From Chara braunii (taxonomy: Eukaryota > Streptophyta > Charophyceae > Charales > Characeae), in the NCBI GenBank assembly GCA_003427395.1, contig BFEA01000257.1:1972602-2019505 (forward strand): a stretch of DNA of 46,904 nt, written 5' to 3'. The translations under genes and the position numbers were made by a program. The notes under the pieces are model-generated. The model had not been told where the DNA came from and made no database searches. It was given only the letters and a program-made list of their open reading frames with translations. Positions 1 to 9,635 of this stretch are shown one piece after another; the stretch's first letter is position 1, and every line of letters begins with the position of its first letter.

Positions 1-940
1 TTTTTTTTTTGAAACACCCCCGCCAGTGTTAGTGCTGCTGATAAGAGCAGACACCACTAACACCTGGGAGAGGCTCCGTCTATTGGTGGGGAGCGTCACC
101 TGCTGGAAAACGGGTCCAGCGTCCCATATGCAAAAATATTTTCGTGTCCAGCTCATATGGCGCACTATTCTTTCGCCTTTTCTTCTATTTCTCATATTTT
201 GTTTCATCATGATACCGGTCGTTCACTGCCCCTACCCCCACGACACAGTGCGTTAACGGCCGCCTCGGAGAAATATAGTTCGGCAAGGTACTGGTGGTTT
301 AAACAGCAATTTCCCCATTTAGGTGAAATGCACAGTCCAACTTCATCAAGTTGGCATCAACAAAGACTACAGGCGGGTACACTTCCCTTCGTAACACTAC
401 TGCACCAGACAATACGAGTCCCCAAAGGGGTCTAACTCTCTCTCCTCCTTCCGAAGTTAACACACTCCTGAAAGAGAGGTTTAGAAGACCATAGTCAAAA
501 CTCACAATAGACCTAGCGACGCAACTGTTGTGGGAAGGCTATGGGGACTACGGCAGATAACTCCTGGAAACTGTTGAAGTTGGACCATAAAAACCCTAAT
601 AGAGCGGTCCAACGATGGCGGAGGACGTTCTTTCTCGATAGTATTATCTCTATTAGATCTTCTAGGAGGTAAAAAAAATGGGAAAAAGAGGGACAGATTT
701 TGCAAACGCCGCACGTGGGCGAGATGCTTGGTTTCCAGCCTCGCCCCCTCCACTCCCCAAACCTGCAAACTGAGAATGAATCATCCGCTACCATATTTTT
801 TGTCTTTTCTGCATTTAGGGTTGGACCCCACTGGTCGGCGGGTGGAAAAGCAGGTTGGCCACAAAAAACAGGCGAAGGCATTTGGATAGAAATCGGCAAA
901 TTTCAGTCGTATCCCACAGCCACCATGACAACGGTGCCAC
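1..940. other. gene-free flank
   Basis: No coding region is supported here. The stretch opens with a T run. A GTACTGGTGGTTTAAA motif at about 281-296 matches the inverted ends of the small element at 43383-43592. A shortened copy of the GGACCCCACTGG foldback terminus lies at about 823-845, next to a fragment of the short foldback MITE family (about 770-805). Short ORFs on both strands lack recognisable domains. Confidence 0.5.
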
Positions 941-1225
941 TTTCTCAGAAAGGAAAACCTGAAGGGGTCCCGAATAGGTAATTTCCATAAGGACTGTCCA
1001 CCGTCTATTGGACCATGCCCTCCGATGCTCGAATGCCATAGGTCTCAAAAAGGAAAACCTGAAGGGGTCCCGAATATGTAATTTCCACCTGAAGGGGTCC
1101 TGAGTATGTAATTTCCATAAGGACTGTCCATCACACAATGGTCGGTAAGGACCGTCCATCACACAATGGTCCCCTGCACCGTCTACTGGACCCCGCCCTC
1201 CGGCGCTCCAATGCCATAATATCCA
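940..1225. repeat. degenerate direct repeats
   Basis: The phrase AGGAAAACCTGAAGGGGTCC recurs at about 951 and 1051, with a shorter CCTGAAGGGGTCCTGAG version at about 1088. It alternates with AAGGACTGTCCA and with ACACAATGGTC segments. The spacing is irregular, so this is a decayed tandem array rather than a regular satellite. Confidence 0.6.
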
Positions 1226-1297
1226 TAGAACGACCATTTCGTCAAAATGGACATTTTTTATTTTTTGAACGAAATTGAAGCCCAGTTTTTTGGCCGA

Positions 1298-1582
1298 AAA
1301 CTCGTCAAAATTTGCTGTTCCTGAGGGTGCAGCGTGTAAAACGCTGGACCCCCTGGCTGTACACGGACCTAGCTTGAGACCAGGCACCTCCAGGCAGGAC
1401 AGGTGCAGCGTTTTACGAACGCTGGACCCCCTGGCTGTACATGGACCTAGCTTGAGACCAGGCACCTCCAGGCATTCCTGCGTGGAGGTGCATGGTCTCA
1501 AGCTAGGTCCATGTACAGCCAGGGGGTCCAGCGTTTGTAAAACGCTGCTCCCTCAGGAACAGCAAATTTCAACGAGTTTTGA
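1298..1582. repeat. foldback element with long inverted arms
   Basis: The outer arms are AACTCGTCAAAATTTGCTGT on the left and the reverse complement on the right (about 1300-1338 and 1540-1578). They continue through a CCTGAGG box and a GCAGCGT box. Inside, a roughly 56-bp unit beginning ACGCTGGACCCCCTGGCTGT occurs twice in direct orientation (from about 1341 and 1421) and once inverted (about 1483-1537). A transcript would fold into a long hairpin. No transposase is encoded. Confidence 0.75.
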
Positions 1583-1734
1583 CGCTGCACTTACTCTCGA
1601 TCGGGAAACTCTCGAAACCCGATCGAGAGCTGTCAGAAGGCACTCTATATGCAACTCTCGCAACGTCGAGAGTCCACCGCCTGCAAAACCGGAATTTGCA
1701 ATGTCCTCGGGAGTTGCCTGCCGACAGGCTCGTT

Positions 1735-1930
1735 TTTCGAGAGTGGACCTCCTGTCCCGGCGGCCAGACTTCGTCCCGTAGCTCAGTGGTGCAGCTCTTC
1801 TGTCGAGTAGGACGACGCCCAGGGTTTCGAGAGTGGACCTCCTGTCCCCGCGGCCAGACTTCGTCCCGTAGCGCAGTGGTGCAGCTCTTCTGTCGAATAG
1901 GATGACGCCCAGGGTTTCGAGAGTTCACCT
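1735..1930 (+). repeat. 90-bp tandem repeat with tRNA-like promoter boxes
   Basis: Two 90-bp units (1735-1824 and 1825-1914) and the start of a third are nearly identical. Each carries an A-box-like TAGCTCAGTGG (1779-1789; TAGCGCAGTGG at 1869-1879). About 43 bp later comes a weak B-box-like GGGTTTCGAGAGT. That layout resembles a tRNA-derived SINE head, but the B box departs from GGTTCGANTCC and no cloverleaf is clear. CTCTCGA/TCGAGAG motifs are frequent around it. Confidence 0.45.
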
Positions 1931-1952
1931 AGTGTAATAGGTAATAGAGTAA

Positions 1953-2359
1953 GGGCATACTCACACGGGGATCTATAATCCCAAAATCCCAAAAAAAAGG
2001 GGAAAATGCCGGTCACACGGATATACCAAATTCGCAAATGTACTATTCCAGTGCCCATTTGTCAGCGGCCTAAGAAGCCGCGGGGCAAGGGATTTTGCGG
2101 TCACCTCTGGAGGTGACCGCAAATTTCCTTATTTTTTTTGCATTTTCTTCAACAAATTGGCAAAAATTCGTTCACAAAAGTTCTTGCACAATGTGTGGAT
2201 GGCACCGTGTGACCAGCCAAGTACCAAATCTCCATTTCTCGAGACGGCCGCGATGTTGTCCCATCTGAAAAGGTACAGCAGTGTGACCTGATTCATGCCC
2301 AAAACCTCAAATCGGCCCTTCCCAAAATGGGCATTTGGGGTCGCCGTGTGAGTATGCCC
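1953..2359. mobile_element. Harbinger-like MITE, TAA target duplication
   Basis: Sixteen-bp terminal inverted repeats GGGCATACTCACACGG and CCGTGTGAGTATGCCC bound 407 bp. They are flanked by TAA on both sides (1950-1952 and 2360-2362). GGG-starting termini and a TAA/TTA target duplication are typical of PIF/Harbinger elements. There is no transposase, so it is non-autonomous. A near-perfect palindrome with 14-bp arms lies inside at 2094-2123. Confidence 0.8.
2094..2123. other. palindromic core of the Harbinger-like family
   Basis: The arms TTTGCGGTCACCTC and GAGGTGACCGCAAA are exact reverse complements separated by TG. The same CACCTC..GAGGTG heart recurs in at least five other places in this window with different outer arm bases. 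Confidence 0.8.
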
Positions 2360-2511
2360 TAAGTGCAGCCAAGGCGGGTATTTCGAGAGTCTCGCCTCTC
2401 TGACAGTGCTAGTCGAACTCTCCAAATACTTCGAGAGTCTAGAGTAGTGCAGCCAGGCCCATAAACTGTTTTTCTTGGGGGGCGAAAACAAGAAGAGAAT
2501 GGCCAGCCTGC

Positions 2512-3010
2512 GGGCCTAGCTCAGTTGGTAAGGCACAGAAGTTGCATTCAGGAGGTCGTGGGTTCAATTGCCATTGGCCTCACTATGTGCCTGGGCAAGC
2601 TTGGTGTTCTACCAGCTAGAGATAACCCGTCGGCCCCCCAAGCCAGCATTGGCAGGACCTTGGCTGATGTTGTTGGCTGCTATGCAGCGACAATATTGAC
2701 CATTAGACACCGCCATGTGGGGTTGGGGGGGGGTAGGGGGAGGTGCAGTGACTGGCCATTGCTCGGCGCTAGCACTGCCTATCTCCCCCATCGGCAGTGC
2801 CTGCCCACCCCTCGTCACCGTGATGAGGGACTGGTACAGCCTTGCCCTCGCACCACAGCTGTGGTGCCAACCTACCCTGTGGGCTGGGGAGGGATCCGGG
2901 TTGGTTGGTGTTCCCCCATACTATATATAGAATAGTGAGAGGATGAGATAGATGCGTACTATCAAGAAAAATGAGATAGATGAGAGAAGAATATAGCTTA
3001 CCTTTAAAAN
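2512..3010 (+). repeat. tRNA-related SINE-like unit
   Basis: The head (2512-2588) has a canonical A box, TAGCTCAGTTGG, and a B-box-like GTGGGTTCAATTGCC about 36 bp later. The anticodon arm does not pair and the T arm has an insertion, so it is not a working tRNA gene. It runs into an unrelated body. That body ends in a GTACTATCAAGAAAAATGAG stretch (about 2956-3003), which is repeated at 3450-3500. No target duplication was identified. Confidence 0.45.
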
Positions 3011-3249
3011 GGGATGCATATTGGCACCCACCCTAATTAGTGGTGCTGACTCTGCTGAGGAAGTAGGGTGGCGCCTCCAGTGTGGGGGGAGGGGAGCAGA
3101 TAACGCCAAGACCGAGCCTTTTGGAAGTAGCCACGCCTCCCATCCAGTTGCCACACGGCAGTGTCTCAGCCCAACACTCTCCCACAGACCAGACATGACA
3201 CGCCCACACACACCCACGCCCTCACACCCCTGATGGGCGAAGACCCTAG

Positions 3250-3350
3250 TGAACTGATAGCCAACGATCTCCGTTGTAGGCGCCAGATGTAATTTCGGCG
3301 GACAGTGGGGATTGAGCGCAAGACCTTCCGCATTGAGAGCCTAAGCAAGT
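3250..3350 (-). repeat. possible tRNA-like fragment
   Basis: On the minus strand the segment reads GCGGAAGGTCTTGCGCTCAA followed by TCCCCAC. This resembles the variable and T arms of a tRNA, with GCGCTCAATCCCC in the B-box place. No A box lies at the expected distance, so at most it is a fragment of a tRNA-derived repeat. Confidence 0.25.
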
Positions 3351-3447
3351 ATGTCTATTCTTTGTTTTCCTTTTTCTCTTTCTTGGGTTATAAATTATAA
3401 TTGAAAGGGGCATTCGCCGCGTCACTGTTTATCATTCTCTTTTCGGC

Positions 3448-3500
3448 AGTGTGCGTACTATCAAGAAAAAAGAGAGAGATGAGAGAAGAATACAGAAAAC

Positions 3501-3536
<36 letters not shown>

Positions 3537-3555
3537 AGAAGAAGAAGAAGAAGAG
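3448..3555 (+). repeat. repeat tail, A29 tract and GAA repeats
   Basis: A second copy of the GTACTATCAAGAAAAAAGAG stretch seen at about 2956 ends in about 29 consecutive A residues (3506-3534), then a (GAA)n run. This looks like the 3' end of a retroposed sequence on the plus strand. The unit's 5' limit is unclear. Confidence 0.5.
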
Positions 3556-4384
3556 AATGGCCAGAAGACTACTGGTAGTAATCACGTGTGGGACGGCTTG
3601 TTTTCTTGTCCACTGTCTGTGTGGAATGCAGCATGACACAAAGGCCTGGCTGCACCAGTCGCCAAATGCCAAAACCAGGATGCATCTCTCCGTTGAACTT
3701 GGAAAGATACGCCTGCCACAGTTTCCTCCTCCTCACATTTAATGACTGGTACGGCGAGACCGACGCGAACAGCGGCATGAAACATAAGACAGCCCATTCA
3801 CTGCCTGCTGATCGTACAGCTGGAGCGGCAATGCGACATTTTTCGGCCTGGTAATTGCCGAAGACCGGATTGTACAGCTGGCGCGGCAGTGTTACATTCA
3901 GGCCCTGGCGATCGCCGGAGTGGCTGGACAAAGATCCGCGTATGCTCGTTCACGCGGTTGTTCTTGCAAAGTCGATCCGTCTGCGCCAAAGGTCACGGAA
4001 AGATAACCTGCAGCAATTTTCCCATGCTTGTTTTCTTTATTTTTCCATTTTTTTTATCAGCATTGAGGGCGTACTCGCACTAGCACTTCCCAAAATGCAT
4101 CCGACCCCAATGACTCCCAAATGAATCTGACTGCAATCACGGCCAGAAGGTGGAAAGAACAAACCGGTCTACCTCCACTACTCGCCAGATTTGGAAAATG
4201 GTGAGTGTCTCGAAAAACCCAAAAAAAGAAAATGGTGAGTGCATAGCCAGCCAGAAGCTGGAAAGAACAAACCGGCCTACCTTCTCCCCCCGAACAAAAC
4301 CTACGGCGAATATGAGAATGAAACTTCCGCTAGAACCTGGGACGATACGCCGCCATAAAATTTGTCTTTTGTGCATGCGGTAAG
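3556..4384. other. gene-free stretch with repeat fragments
   Basis: No gene is supported. GAGGGCGTACTCGCACTAG at about 4065 resembles one end of the Harbinger-like family with no identifiable partner. A fragment of the short foldback MITE family lies at about 4312-4380 (GAGAATGAAACTTCCGCTAG onward). CCAGAAGGTGGAAAGAACAA (about 4143) and CCAGAAGCTGGAAAGAACAA (about 4251) are direct repeats. Confidence 0.5.
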
Positions 4385-4613
4385 TAGTTGTTGAGCTGTT
4401 GACATTAGACCTGAGCTCGAGTGCGCCTGAGTCCGAGTCCACCTCTAAGGGCATACTCACACTTGACGCAATTGGGCCTCGCCACACCTATCCCGAAAGT
4501 AGTTGTTGAGCTGTTGNCATTAGACCTGAGCTCGAGTGCGCCTGAGTCCGAGTCCACCTCTAAGGGCATACTCACACTGGACGCAAATGGGCCTCGCCAC
4601 ACCTATCCCGAAA
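4385..4613 (+). repeat. 115-bp tandem duplication
   Basis: The segment from about 4385 to 4498 is repeated almost exactly from about 4499 to 4613, with one N at 4517. Each copy contains the element end GGGCATACTCACACTTG or GGGCATACTCACACTGG. The left end of the next Harbinger-like element has therefore been duplicated with 60 bp of its flank. Confidence 0.85.
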
Positions 4614-5802
4614 ACGGGGTTTTCAGGAGGGGAAGCATCGTCACACCTACTCTCCAAACCCATTGTGTTGAAAAAGTTGGAGAGCGGTCAGAATGCCGTT
4701 GGAGAGAGCGCTCCTGAACATTTCGGGAGTGCCCGCCTGCAAAGAGGCCGTTTTGGAGAGCGGTCCGAGGCAAACCCGATTTCGGCCCGAATTTCGAGAG
4801 TGTGCCGCGACGGACAAGCGTTTTGTGACGTTTGGTTCGAGAGAACTCTCGAACCGAGGCCTAGGTCCACCACTCATCACATGCACAAAGGACAAAAAAT
4901 ATGGCGGTGTATCTTTCCATGGTCTAGCAGAAGATTCATTCTCATTTTGCACATTTGGTGAGTAGTGGAGCACGGCCCTTGCACCGCCACACTGCACTCT
5001 TGAAAAACGCGCTTCTTTTGTGACACAGTGGAGAGCGCCCCCTTCGAGAACGCAGTGCGGCGATGAGGCCTCTAGAACCGTTCTCCCCTTCGAGAGCGCA
5101 GTGCGGCGATGAGGCCTTTAGAACCGTTTTTCGTGATTTCCCGAATTCGAGAGCGCTCTCGAACATTTTCCCATTTTCGGGATAGAATCACAAAAAATTG
5201 TCTGCTGCTGGTCACACAAAACTGCCTGTGGCATATGGGACACGGGCGCGACTTTCTCCCTGTCAGAATTTGCTGTCTGATGCGGGAGGGTCTCCGTCGT
5301 CTAGTCTCCAGCAGAATTTGCTGTCTGATCCGGGAGGGTCTCTGATGTTGTGCCCGCCATCAGAATTTGCGCTCAGAGTGTTGTGCAAGTCACACACGAA
5401 GAGGGGGGGGAAAAAAAAGCAATTTCGCAAGTGTAAAATGGAAAAACAAACCTAAAAAGGGGCTCCCCGCAGGCACTTGGCACTTGATGTAAACTGTGGG
5501 AATGTAGTCTTGGTACATCCAAATTCTGTGAAGAGCCATCCGAGTTTGCCTTGTGATTACGCAGTGGTCGTCGTATCCAACTTTTCTGGGACTTTTTTCA
5601 GTAAACTCTTGGGAAAAAAAAAGATGCATTTGTGCTCACCTCTTGAGGTGCAGTCGCAAATTGCGCACCCACACGGCCAGGCAGCCTGGAGATCTTGTGC
5701 ACCCATTTGCGTCATTTGCTACCAGGCCCTCACCGTGTGACCCCACACTATCGCAGAATCTGTGATTTTTTTGTGATATTTGTCTCCAGTGTGAGTATGC
5801 CC
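4564..5802. mobile_element. Harbinger-like element, 1239 bp
   Basis: Perfect 17-bp terminal inverted repeats GGGCATACTCACACTGG and CCAGTGTGAGTATGCCC are flanked by TAA on both sides (4561-4563 and 5803-5805). The ends match the element at 1953-2359. The interior has no recognisable transposase. It holds a nested short foldback MITE (about 4858-4980), repeated TTCGAGAG/CTCTCGAA motifs, three CAGAATTTGC segments (5265-5375) and an imperfect CACCTC..GAGGTG palindrome at 5637-5650. Confidence 0.85.
4858..4980. mobile_element. short foldback MITE, reference copy
   Basis: About 120 bp reads almost as one palindrome. The left arm is GGTCCACCACTCATCACATG followed by CACAAAGGACAAAAAATATGG. The right arm inverts to CTCCACTACTCACCAAATGTG followed by CAAAATGAGAATG. 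Related copies or fragments lie at about 4312, 30636, 30868, 30985, 32264, 44205 and on both sides of gypsy copy 2. It encodes nothing. Confidence 0.65.
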
Positions 5803-6107
5803 TAACTGGACTATAATCAAATAATGCTGAATAACCTGGGGCTTGTCAGTTCAAAGACAGTTATCTCAAGGCGGTAGAAGGAAAAGAACGGTGGAAAGAT
5901 GACGCACTCGCCATGGTTTTCTGTTTCAGGTTTCGCTACGGTTAGTGGTGGTCCCATGGGCAAGATCGGTCTATAGGTTACGCCTGGACCCCACTGGCCG
6001 GCGGCTGGAAACAGTATCAGGCCGCGAAAAGCTGGGCAACGTCGGTGGAAACTTTTTGGCACGTTTCGACAAGACCACACCGCTGAGTTCTGGCGGTGCT
6101 TTGGAAA

Positions 6108-6470
6108 CGGCAACGCTTGCCGCCATAGGAAACCCAACTGGGGTCCCTCCCGAAAAGGAAAGTGCGGACGGCCTGCATGGACCAGCGCACATGCTAGCCT
6201 CTCGGGTTGGCTTGTCCGTGTGGGGCGCCGGCAACGCTTGCCGCAATAGGAAACCCGAGAGGGGTCCCTCTCGAAAAGGAAAGTGTGGACGGCCTGCATG
6301 GACAAACGGACATGCTAGCCTCTCGGGTTGGCTTGTCTGTGTGGGGCGCCGGCAACGCGTGCCACAATAGGAAACCCGAGAGGGGTCCCTCCCGAAAAGG
6401 AAAGTGCGGACGGTCTGCATGCACCAGCGGACATGCTAGCCTCTCGGGTTGGCTTGTCCATGTGGGGTGC
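6108..6470 (+). repeat. three 121-bp tandem repeats
   Basis: Units at 6108-6228, 6229-6349 and 6350-6470 each run from GGCAACGC through AGGAAACCC, GGGGTCCCTC, CATGCTAGCCTCTCGGGTTG and GTGGGGYGCC. An inverted single copy lies beyond the gypsy insertion at about 23739-23860. Open frames through the array are a by-product of its periodicity. Confidence 0.85.
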
Positions 6471-6689
6471 CACATGCTGTCCACGGCAGCATGCGACGGA
6501 TTTCCGACCCTGTGAGGCGTCCCAGAGAGACAGAGGCGACAAAAGCACCAAGTACTAGTCTTGCTGCCGCGTTTGAAAAATCCGTTGACGCACCGCCAAA
6601 ATTCGAATTGCGCATTCATGCATTCCGCAATGCAGGGGCATCACAGCGGGTGACCACCTCAGGGGATCACCAACGGCCAGTTTCGACGA

Positions 6690-7221
6690 TTCATGCGACA
6701 CGCACCTCAAGCGCTGTGTTTCGGCCTGGACCACTCGTTCTTCCGCGACGCCCGTTTACTGTACCACACCTTCTCGCCCTCCGATGCCAACGGTTGGCAC
6801 TTTGCACTCCCTACCCTCCTGGAGGCCGTTTTGGAAAAGGACTGCCAGTTTCTGGCGGAGAGTTTGTAACACTCATCTCAAGCGCTGCGTTTCAGCCTGG
6901 ACCACCTTGAAGTCCACAATGCCTGTTTACTGTACCACACCTTCTCGCCCTCCGATGCCAGCGGTTTCTGGCAGAGAGTTTCCAGCCGCCAGCCGTGTAG
7001 AAACATGGCCAACAGTGTTTCCAGAATGCCAGTGGGGTCTGAAACCGATGTTCGCATACCCCAACAAAAATTCAATAGGGTCCAAAATCAGCCTTCCATG
7101 CCAAAACTCTTCCAGCCGCCGGCCAGTGGGGTCCAAGCAGTCCTTTTCCAAAACGGCCTCCAGCAGTGTAGGCAGTGCAAAGTGCCCACCGTTGGCATCG
7201 GAGGCCGGCAAGGTGTGGTAC
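6690..7221. repeat. direct and inverted repeats at the gypsy insertion site
   Basis: GTACCACACCTTCTCGCCCT occurs at about 6760 and 6934. The inverse appears as GGCATCGGAGGCCGGCAAGG followed by TGTGGTAC up to 7221, where gypsy copy 1 begins. GCCGTTTTGGAAAAGGACTG (about 6823) is inverted at about 7138. These uninterrupted copies give the empty-site sequence for the insertion: GGTGTGGTACAGTAAACAGG. Confidence 0.7.
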
Positions 7222-8185
7222 TATGACGAACTGTTTTTCGAAAGCGTGCGATTTTCTGTGCAACGATACTTCGGGGGTTGATTGAGAGGGGCCCGCCCAA
7301 TTACATGAATGCACTCGTTGCTTAGAAAAAGGGTGGTCCCACGACGGTTGGTAGTTGATCGCGCCTTAGAGAGCGCGGAAAATAATTGTTGCCATAGCTT
7401 CTTTCTTGTTCTGCTGTGAGGAATGGGGAATTTTTGTGCAGTCATCACGCGGGAGACTCCTTTTTCGAATCTTTTTGAATTTTCAACTGAACATTCGGGC
7501 TCTCTGAATTTTTTTTTGCAATTTGGATTTAAAGTAGGCTAGGAATTTGGGTGCATCGTAATTTTGTCTGCAACTGCACGGTGCTTCTTACTTGCGCGCG
7601 CTCTGCCGCGTCATGGTTTGTGCTCTGGCTTTTCCGCGCCTACATCTCACGTATAATTCCCTTCTTGTCAAGCGCAAATGTAACTGTAATCTCCTCCGTC
7701 TTAATATCTTCGTCGTGCCCCTAAGCGCGCATATTTCCCTCAATCTTATTGGCCTTAACGATGCATGAATGGATCGATGCGAGGAGAGTGGCTACGTCCC
7801 CCATGCCGCAACCCAGCCATGCAATCGTAGGCACTTCCTTCCTTCCCCTTCTCTCCCACTCAGGCACGATCCCGACTATTTTGCGTGGGCGCTCAGACTA
7901 CACATTTTGCAACCGTGATTAACTCGCTCTCTAATCAACTTTGGAGTTAGCGAGGTCGAGAGGATCTGCTAACACGCAGGAGCACGACAATGAGTAGGGA
8001 TTTGGGTGATCCGACGAGCTGGTGCTGGGTATGACGGGTTGACGTGTGGCCGCGAAGGACTGTGGCACACGGGCGAACCTCGCTTGCATGTTCAGACTAA
8101 GCGGGTGACAACTCTTTGTAAGTAGTAGGTGCGAGGCGACAGACTGCCCGCATCGGTGAGGCGATGGACTGCCTGCATCGCTGTG

Positions 8186-8187
<2 letters not shown>

Positions 8188-8263
<76 letters not shown>
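8188..8263 (+). repeat. (GA)n microsatellite in LTR
   Basis: About 38 uninterrupted GA units. The same tract lies at the same place in the other three LTRs. Its flanks (CATCGCTGTGGCGAG before, AACGGGAA after) are conserved with those at 22246-22355. Confidence 0.95.
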
Positions 8264-8266
<3 letters not shown>

Positions 8267-8809
8267 GGAACAATTGAAATGGTATTTTGTCTTCGACGTT
8301 GTTTTTACGCAATTTTGGTGCCCGACGCAAGCCATCTTTTATTCATGATTGTTTCGGGTCTCTCCTTGTTTCTCCTCTGCATATTAATGGATGATTAAGT
8401 ATGTCCTCTTCCCGCCCCATCCTTCTTCGACTTGGTTGCCCACCTTATGGATTGATTATCCGCCCTCGATCTGTGCATGTTCTTTGGCCAATTGGATGTT
8501 TTGATGCACGAATGATTGTTTCTTTCTTGACTTTTCTACAATGTTGGATATATAGATGAGCATGCCGATTGATTAGATGCCTGCTTCACACTGAGCCCAC
8601 CAGAGACACCTCTGGGCGATCCGACAAGCTGATGCACCTGTGCCGAAAGCTGTGAAGAGTCCCAACCAGATCGAAAGAAGATCGTGTGCACGCATGTGTA
8701 CGCTTGGCGTTGAAGGCCACTATGTACACGCTCCCCTACAGGATCTGCCCTCAATCCGGTTGGCAAACGAGCACTTGGATCGGATGGTTTCCTACCCCAA
8801 CCCCATAGT

Positions 8810-9386
8810 ATGAATGTCGAAATTCGCTTCCGGATCACCGACGGTGAGTGCCTAAGGGATCGCTAGTTCCGAAAATACAGGGAACACATATGCCATGTTG
8901 CACGATCGAGAACTGAGTTCCTGGTATTTCCGTATCACACAAGAACCAAACGTCTCTGTGAGTGGGATATAAGACAGGGCCTGGAACGTACTCCCCATTA
9001 CCCCAACTGTCCCAGCCCGTGCACGTGTCAAATCATCACTGAACCCAACATAGCTATCCTTGAAATAGAGTTCCCTCCCTATCACCGTATATTGCCTTTC
9101 CACTGCCTGACCATTGCCCCTTGGCAAGTACTCGCCCCTAACTGGCCGCAACCCCAGTGCTCTGAGTGTCTGCAAGACCACGCCTACCGAGCATCGGGAT
9201 TCGTTCTGCCAAACCCGCTCGAAAGCCGAACGACGGGAGCACAGCCTTCGGCCGAGGTTGGATGAGTCCGAATCTGAAACCTGCGAAACCCGTGGACGAT
9301 GGGTGATGTACCAACGGGACAGCCATAGCGTCCCTACGGTACACCGAATATGGATCCGCCCAATACGACGGGACCAACGAAGGTGA
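8810..9386 (+). pseudogene. LTR-encoded ORF relic, 5' LTR of copy 1
   Basis: Function unknown. From ATG 8810 the sense frame reads MNVEIRFRITDGECLRDR, then TAG at 8864-8866, then continues through RTEFLVFPYH, RLCEWDI, EFPPYHRILPFHCLTIAPW and WPQPQCSEC. After about 9170 the match moves to another frame (KAERREHSLRP, then ESETCETRGR and QRDSHSVP up to about 9386). Each block aligns with the longer ORF in the LTRs of copy 2 (MAIDSPFWITDRKSLRD, DFPPYYTVLPYHRLLVVPW, CSEC, ERRESS, DLETCDDRQR). It therefore appears to be a decayed coding sequence, not chance. It lies downstream of the presumed TATA and about 250 bp upstream of gag, so it would sit in the leader of the genomic RNA. No known domain; one CxEC cysteine pair. 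Confidence 0.6.
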
Positions 9387-9595
9387 TCGCCCTGTTTCCC
9401 GAGGCCTAAAACGGAACCTCGTCCTTCAATCGCCCACTTGCGATTTATATCCCTGAAACTTGACACTGGAGATCTTAGTTCTGACATGGGACTCCACAAC
9501 CCCCCCCATGTTCCTAAAATCCTTGGCACACCCCTTTTTTCTGCACTTCCAGACCCACTCCCGCTACGATCAGGAAGTTGTGTTGGGCGTGAGGT

Positions 9596-9607
9596 TGGCA
9601 TCGGAGC
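9596..9607 (+). promoter_or_regulatory. primer-binding site, initiator-Met tRNA type
   Basis: TGGCATCGGAGC follows the 5' LTR. It differs at two bases from TGGTATCAGAGC, the usual plant initiator-Met tRNA primer site. Copy 2 has TGGTATCGGAGC, one base from consensus. Confidence 0.8.
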
Positions 9608-9635
9608 GACACGTGTCAAGCTCGAGGATTGATAA

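Larger units (their letters stand above)
7222..9595 (+). repeat. 5' LTR of gypsy copy 1
   Basis: It aligns along its length with 21311-23684. A weak TATA-equivalent (CTACACATTTTGC) lies near 7897, where the other LTRs have TATACAT or TATAAAT. That would place about 1.6 kb of the LTR in the transcript. It contains a (GA)n tract at 8188-8263 and an LTR-encoded ORF relic from 8810. The LTR ends near GTGAGGT, and unlike the 3' LTRs it lacks the last bases TGGGCGTCACA before the primer-binding site. Confidence 0.85.

Noticed and set aside
2512-2588. Functional tRNA gene
   Set aside because: The A box is good, but the anticodon stem does not pair and the T arm is broken by an insertion.
6108-6470. 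CRISPR-like array from three regular repeats
   Set aside because: The whole 121-bp unit is repeated without variable spacers, and the context is eukaryotic transposon DNA.
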